Assembly: GCA_029907475.1 (NCBI GenBank)
Contig: JARYLU010000016.1
Span: forward strand, 1 to 62,673
Reading direction: 5' to 3'
Length of the DNA stretch: 62,673 nucleotides
Source: Bacillota bacterium
Lineage (GTDB): Bacteria > Bacillota > DSM-12270 > Thermacetogeniales > Thermacetogeniaceae
Every line of letters begins with the position of its first letter. The stretch's first letter is position 1. Made by a program: the position numbers and the translations under genes. Below the pieces are notes generated by a model, which was given only the letters and a program-made list of their open reading frames with translations, ran no database searches and was not told the DNA's origin. Positions 59,693-62,673 of this stretch are shown here, one piece after another.

Positions 59693-61303
59693 TCAAGTTC
59701 TTTTCGGTGGACCTTTTCCTTTTTCCGAAAGCAACTTTACAAAAACTTCCACAAGGTGCGGGTCGAACTGGGTCCCCGCACCCTTTCTTAGCTCCTCCAG
59801 GGCCTTCTCGTGCGACAGAGCAGGGCGGTAGGGCCGTTCCGACGTCATCGCGTCATAGGCGTCGGCTATGGCCAGGATGCGGCTCAGGATGTGGATCTCC
59901 TCGCCGCGCAGCCCCCGGGGATATCCCTTCCCGTTCCACCGCTCGTGGTGCTGCCGGATGAGTTCCGCCACAGGAACCAGTTCGGGTGAAGAAAGGGCGA
60001 TCCGGTACCCCACCTCAGGGTGGTGTTTCATTTCCTCCCACTCCTCCTCGGTGAGCACCGAAGGCTTGAAAAGGATGTGCTCCGGCACCCCCAGCTTGCC
60101 CACGTCGTGCACGTCCGCCAAAAGGCAAAGGGTATCCAGGTCGCTCCGGGAGAGCCCCACCGCTTTGCCCAGCATACAGGCCAGCTTTTTCACCCGCTCT
60201 GTGTGGCCTTCGGCCACGTAATCTTTTTCCGCCAGGGCCGCCTTGAGCACGCGGACGATCGCACGGTACGGCTCCGCCCCCCTGGCGAGCTTGTCCCTGT
60301 ACATGGCGTCGTCGGCATCCGCATATACCTCCCGCAGCGGGCGGGAAGCATCCTCCACCGTCGCCACCCCCACGGAAACGCTCAAAGGGAGATCCGGGTG
60401 CTGCGCGTTGTCCGTCTCTACCGCCTCGATTATGCGTCCAACTACTTCTTCCGCCGTCTTCCGGTCCGTCTGCGGCAGGATCACGGCGAACTCGTCCCCG
60501 CCGACCCGGGCCACCACGTCGGACCCGCGGACGCAACCCGCAACTACCTTCGCCGCACGGCGCAGGAGCTCATCGCCCTGCTCGTGGCCCAGGGCATCGT
60601 TGACCACCTTGAGGCCGTCGAGGTCGCAAAGGATAAGGCTCACGGGAAAGGAGCGGCCCTTCTCCAACCGCCGCATTTCTTCCTCGAAGAACGCGCGGTT
60701 GTAAAGCCCGGTGAGAGCGTCGTGCATGCTCTGGTACCTTAGCTCGTCCTCCATCTTCTTGCGCTCGCCGATGTCGCGGATGCACTGGACCGCCCCGAGC
60801 AGGTTCCCTTTCTCGTCGCAGATCGGGGCCACGAGCGTCCAAAAATAAAGCCCCCTGCCGCCGTAAGCGCAGGGGGCAAAACCTTCCCCGACAAGAACTT
60901 GGCCCCTCCTCTCAATCTTTTCGTACTCCTGCTCCCACTCCTTCCCGTTGCCGAGCAGGATGTTCACGAGAATGGGTCTACGCTCCCCGAAAAACGGGAC
61001 GGCGTAAGCATATTCACCCTGGCCCAGCATCTCTTCTTTCCTGACCCCACTCATTTCTTCCACGGCCCGGTTCCACACGACCACCCTGCCTTCGCGGTCA
61101 ATGGCAAGGACGCCGTCCGGGAGGGAGTCGACGATCTTCTCAAGAAGGCCCAGCCACCTTCCTGACATTTTCAGTGGAAGTTCGCCGCTCTCAACGAGCA
61201 GGAATTCCAGCAATTCCCTGGCCGCTTCGATTTTGTCTTCCGGTAAAGCGTCCACCAGCCGGTGGAGCCCGTCTCTTCCCTGGCCCGAGTTCACGCTCTT
61301 CAC
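59693..61303 (-). CDS. PAS-GGDEF-HD-GYP c-di-GMP signalling protein
   Basis: Soluble, 536 residues. PAS at about 45-190 (LPDGVLAIDREGRVVVWNRA), GGDEF at about 195-350 with active site RVGGDEFAVIL and the DALTGLYNRAFFEEEM start, and HD-GYP at about 355-530 with LADVHDVGKLGVPEHILF and HHERWNGKGYPRGLRGEEIH. Both the cyclase and phosphodiesterase motifs look intact, so it may make or break c-di-GMP depending on the PAS input. The only such enzyme in the window, which otherwise has four MshEN-bearing PilB genes. Confidence 0.92.
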   Translation of the reverse strand: MKSVNSGQGRDGLHRLVDALPEDKIEAARELLEFLLVESGELPLKMSGRWLGLLEKIVDSLPDGVLAIDREGRVVVWNRAVEEMSGVRKEEMLGQGEYAYAVPFFGERRPILVNILLGNGKEWEQEYEKIERRGQVLVGEGFAPCAYGGRGLYFWTLVAPICDEKGNLLGAVQCIRDIGERKKMEDELRYQSMHDALTGLYNRAFFEEEMRRLEKGRSFPVSLILCDLDGLKVVNDALGHEQGDELLRRAAKVVAGCVRGSDVVARVGGDEFAVILPQTDRKTAEEVVGRIIEAVETDNAQHPDLPLSVSVGVATVEDASRPLREVYADADDAMYRDKLARGAEPYRAIVRVLKAALAEKDYVAEGHTERVKKLACMLGKAVGLSRSDLDTLCLLADVHDVGKLGVPEHILFKPSVLTEEEWEEMKHHPEVGYRIALSSPELVPVAELIRQHHERWNGKGYPRGLRGEEIHILSRILAIADAYDAMTSERPYRPALSHEKALEELRKGAGTQFDPHLVEVFVKLLSEKGKGPPKRT

Positions 61304-61492
61304 CGCCCTCTTAAAACGCCTTGACGTAGAGTTTTCTACTTCCGGGAAGCAAAATCCTGCGCGAGAGTAGAGCCAGAATCTAACTCCCCGTCAAGTGCAA
61401 CAGCCGTTTCGCTCAGGAGATCGGCAGCAACGGAGTGATCTTTTCCACCTCAATAGCGGGCCTCATTCTTCTGCTCCTCCTGCCCAGCATAA

Positions 61493-61750
61493 TCAATCCC
61501 ACACTCTTTCCAGCTTCCACTCCTCCCGCTCCCGGACCAGGTCGCACACCATCCCCTGCTCCGTCTCACACCGGAACCGCGAGATGTAGGGGTTTTGGAA
61601 CCAGTACCACGGTATGACCGTTTTTCCCTTGACAACCGTGCATTTCGCCACCCGGTACCAAAAGCCGCGCCAGCGGAAGGCCAGGGGTAGGCCGTTGGGC
61701 AATATATGGACTTCAACGGGGCAGTTGTAGAGTTTGGACACGCGAATCAC
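61493..61750 (-). CDS. Small DUF6504-like protein
   Basis: About 85 residues: KLYNCPVEVHILPNGLPLAF and RWRGFWYRVAKCTVVKGK, with a long Trp/Arg-rich C-terminus. The PxEVxxxxxGxPxAFRWRGxxYxV pattern recalls DUF6504, often encoded next to DNA polymerase Y genes. GTG 61750 is only a guess and no good ribosome site is seen. Confidence 0.5.
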   Translation of the reverse strand: MIRVSKLYNCPVEVHILPNGLPLAFRWRGFWYRVAKCTVVKGKTVIPWYWFQNPYISRFRCETEQGMVCDLVREREEWKLERVWD

Positions 61751-61811
61751 CAAAAATAAGTATACCAGAACAGATGTTTGATACGCAAGAAATTTACCAA
61801 AGAAAACAGCG

Positions 61812-61848
61812 TAAAAAAGCCCCTGAGAAGGGGGCATTGTTTTTATTA
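61812..61848. terminator. Bidirectional terminator-like hairpin
   Basis: GCCCC-TGAGAA-GGGGGC flanked by AAAAAA and TTTTTATT. The flank AACAGCGTAAAAAAG matches the ku terminator region at 52186-52200, suggesting a copied segment. Confidence 0.7.
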
Positions 61849-62035
61849 GATAGCTCTTGGTTTTGCCGGTGTTTGCGTCGGCATTCGACCAGGCTAAAGC
61901 AATTTTCCGGGTTACCAGATTCAAAAACCTTTCTTTACGTGGAACGGAGCGCAGGGAAAAAAGTTAAAAATTTTGTAGGTAAACGGGTTTGATTTAAGTA
62001 TAACCCTGTAAGAAACCGTAAAGGAGGAATTGTCT

Positions 62036-62653
62036 GTGAGGAAAAACTGGTTGACATTAGGGTGTGCGGTGGTGTTGGCTCTCGTATGTATTGGTGCGGC
62101 TCTCGCTACCAGTCCGATTAAACTAATTGTAGACGGTAAAGAGGTAAAAACCGATATAGCGCCACAGCTTGTAAACGGCCGGGTTATGGTGCCTGTCAGG
62201 TGGGTTGTGGAGGCGTTGGGGTGCAGTGTTGATCGGGACGGTAACGCCCGCACCGTGTTCATTCGTTCAAACAAGGATAAACCCGGCGAAGAAGGACTGT
62301 GTACTGGTGTTCCGGCTTTGAAGCGCTGCGAACGCGGCGAACTTGAAGAAGCTGAAGAGGCAGTGGGATTCAGGCTTTGGGAACCCGGTTACGTTCCGGA
62401 CGGAGCAGTAGCTGAAGACGAAGTGTTTTGGGCCACGGAAAACGGGGGATCGATCTGGATGCACTACGAGCTTAAGGATCTGTGGTTTGGAATTAGTCAA
62501 AGATTCGCGGCCTACCAGTCAGATTTTGAGAAAGAGCTGAAAAACGCAGAAAACAGCGGGGACTGCCAGCTTATTAATGTCAACGGCTACTCCGGGTGCG
62601 TTTGTCAATATAGAATTGATCCACCTGATAATGTGAAAGTGATCCACCAGTGA
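62036..62653 (+). CDS. Secreted stalk-domain protein, probably truncated
   Basis: Signal peptide (LTLGCAVVLALVCIGAALA), then a copper amine oxidase N-domain-like stalk (IKLIVDGKEVKTDIAPQLVN, GRVMVPVRWVVEALGCSVDR). A C-terminal region resembling DUF4367 follows (AVGFRLWEPGYVPDGAVAED, QLINVNGYSGCVCQY), which ends early at IDPPDN. The last six codons lie in the TGATCCAC repeat region. GTG 62036 has AAAGGAGG eight bases upstream. Confidence 0.72.
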   Translation: MRKNWLTLGCAVVLALVCIGAALATSPIKLIVDGKEVKTDIAPQLVNGRVMVPVRWVVEALGCSVDRDGNARTVFIRSNKDKPGEEGLCTGVPALKRCERGELEEAEEAVGFRLWEPGYVPDGAVAEDEVFWATENGGSIWMHYELKDLWFGISQRFAAYQSDFEKELKNAENSGDCQLINVNGYSGCVCQYRIDPPDNVKVIHQ

Positions 62654-62672
62654 TAAAGCAAAAGTGATCCAC
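62617..62672. repeat. TGATCCAC repeats at the right edge, possible insertion-sequence end
   Basis: TGATCCAC occurs at 62617-62624, 62640-62647 and 62665-62672, spaced 23 and 25 bp; the last two are in the larger 12-mer AAAGTGATCCAC. Multiple short end repeats of this spacing are known for IS21-family elements. The sequence stops here, so the transposase cannot be seen. Confidence 0.55.
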
Positions 62673-62673
62673 T

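Noticed and set aside
42700-62673. N-terminal half of sigK within the window
   Set aside because: No - strand frame right of the recombinase has sigma region 2 or the sigma-K N-terminus, so the right end of the element is not shown here.

Overview
The window looks like chromosome from a spore-forming, Gram-positive-type clostridial bacterium of the Thermacetogenium/Pelotomaculum/Desulfotomaculum kind. The reasons are strong AGGAGG ribosome sites with frequent GTG/TTG starts, a sporulation sigma-K gene fragment beside a large serine recombinase, bacterial Ku, stalk-domain surface proteins, and type IV pilus loci linked to shikimate genes. The organism name is inference; no rRNA or tRNA gene was recognised.

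Region 1 (1-10.2 kb, + strand) is a type IV pilus assembly cluster: pilB, pilC, major pilin, prepilin peptidase, four minor pilin/PilX-like genes, then pilM-pilN-pilO. Region 2 (10.3-26.1 kb, mostly - strand) is a second pilus cluster in inverted orientation and visibly richer in G+C. It has its own peptidase, two pilins, pilB, a protein carrying secretin N-domains without the barrel, pilP/O/N/M, three large minor pilins, an embedded sigma-70-family gene, pilC and pilT. One secreted beta-propeller gene (+) sits inside it. Its upstream edge carries a pilB that lost its ATPase core and a pilC fragment fused to pilT. Region 3 (27.3-36.2 kb) is a third cluster: pilB, pilC, pilA, three minor pilins and pilM/N/O on +, with a convergent pilT on - that ends an aroE-aroC-aroK-aroB operon.

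Region 4 (36.2-42.3 kb) is core chromosome: shikimate genes, a 50-codon conserved-looking ORF, a CheY-like receiver, a YqeG-type HAD phosphatase and a radical SAM protein.

Region 5 (42.3-62.7 kb) is accessory. At 42.33-42.69 kb lies only the C-terminal half of sigma-K, broken at the conserved EILM(x)LR position and followed at once by a SpoIVCA-type serine recombinase. This is the hallmark of a skin-like sigK intervening element. The N-terminal half of sigK is not in the window, so the element, if real, runs past the right edge. Its cargo includes an MFS transporter, SAM methyltransferases, a Dam-type methylase with a truncated nuclease partner, a lone Ku, an HTH/LAGLIDADG-like/methyltransferase hybrid, a SEC-C protein, nuclease-like genes, a TnpB pseudogene, a PAS-GGDEF-HD-GYP enzyme and surface proteins. 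Several genes are mosaics of unrelated truncated genes (about 50.2, 54.9, 55.05 and 57.6 kb), which suggests repeated deletion scars. A stalk-domain gene at the right edge runs into TGATCCAC repeats that look like an insertion-sequence end.

How it fits together: four PilB N-termini carry MshEN-type (c-di-GMP-binding family) domains, and the window also encodes one diguanylate cyclase/phosphodiesterase-type enzyme, so c-di-GMP control of the pili is a reasonable hypothesis. The sigma factor inside cluster 2 may give that cluster its own transcriptional switch. All functions are read from sequence motifs only.
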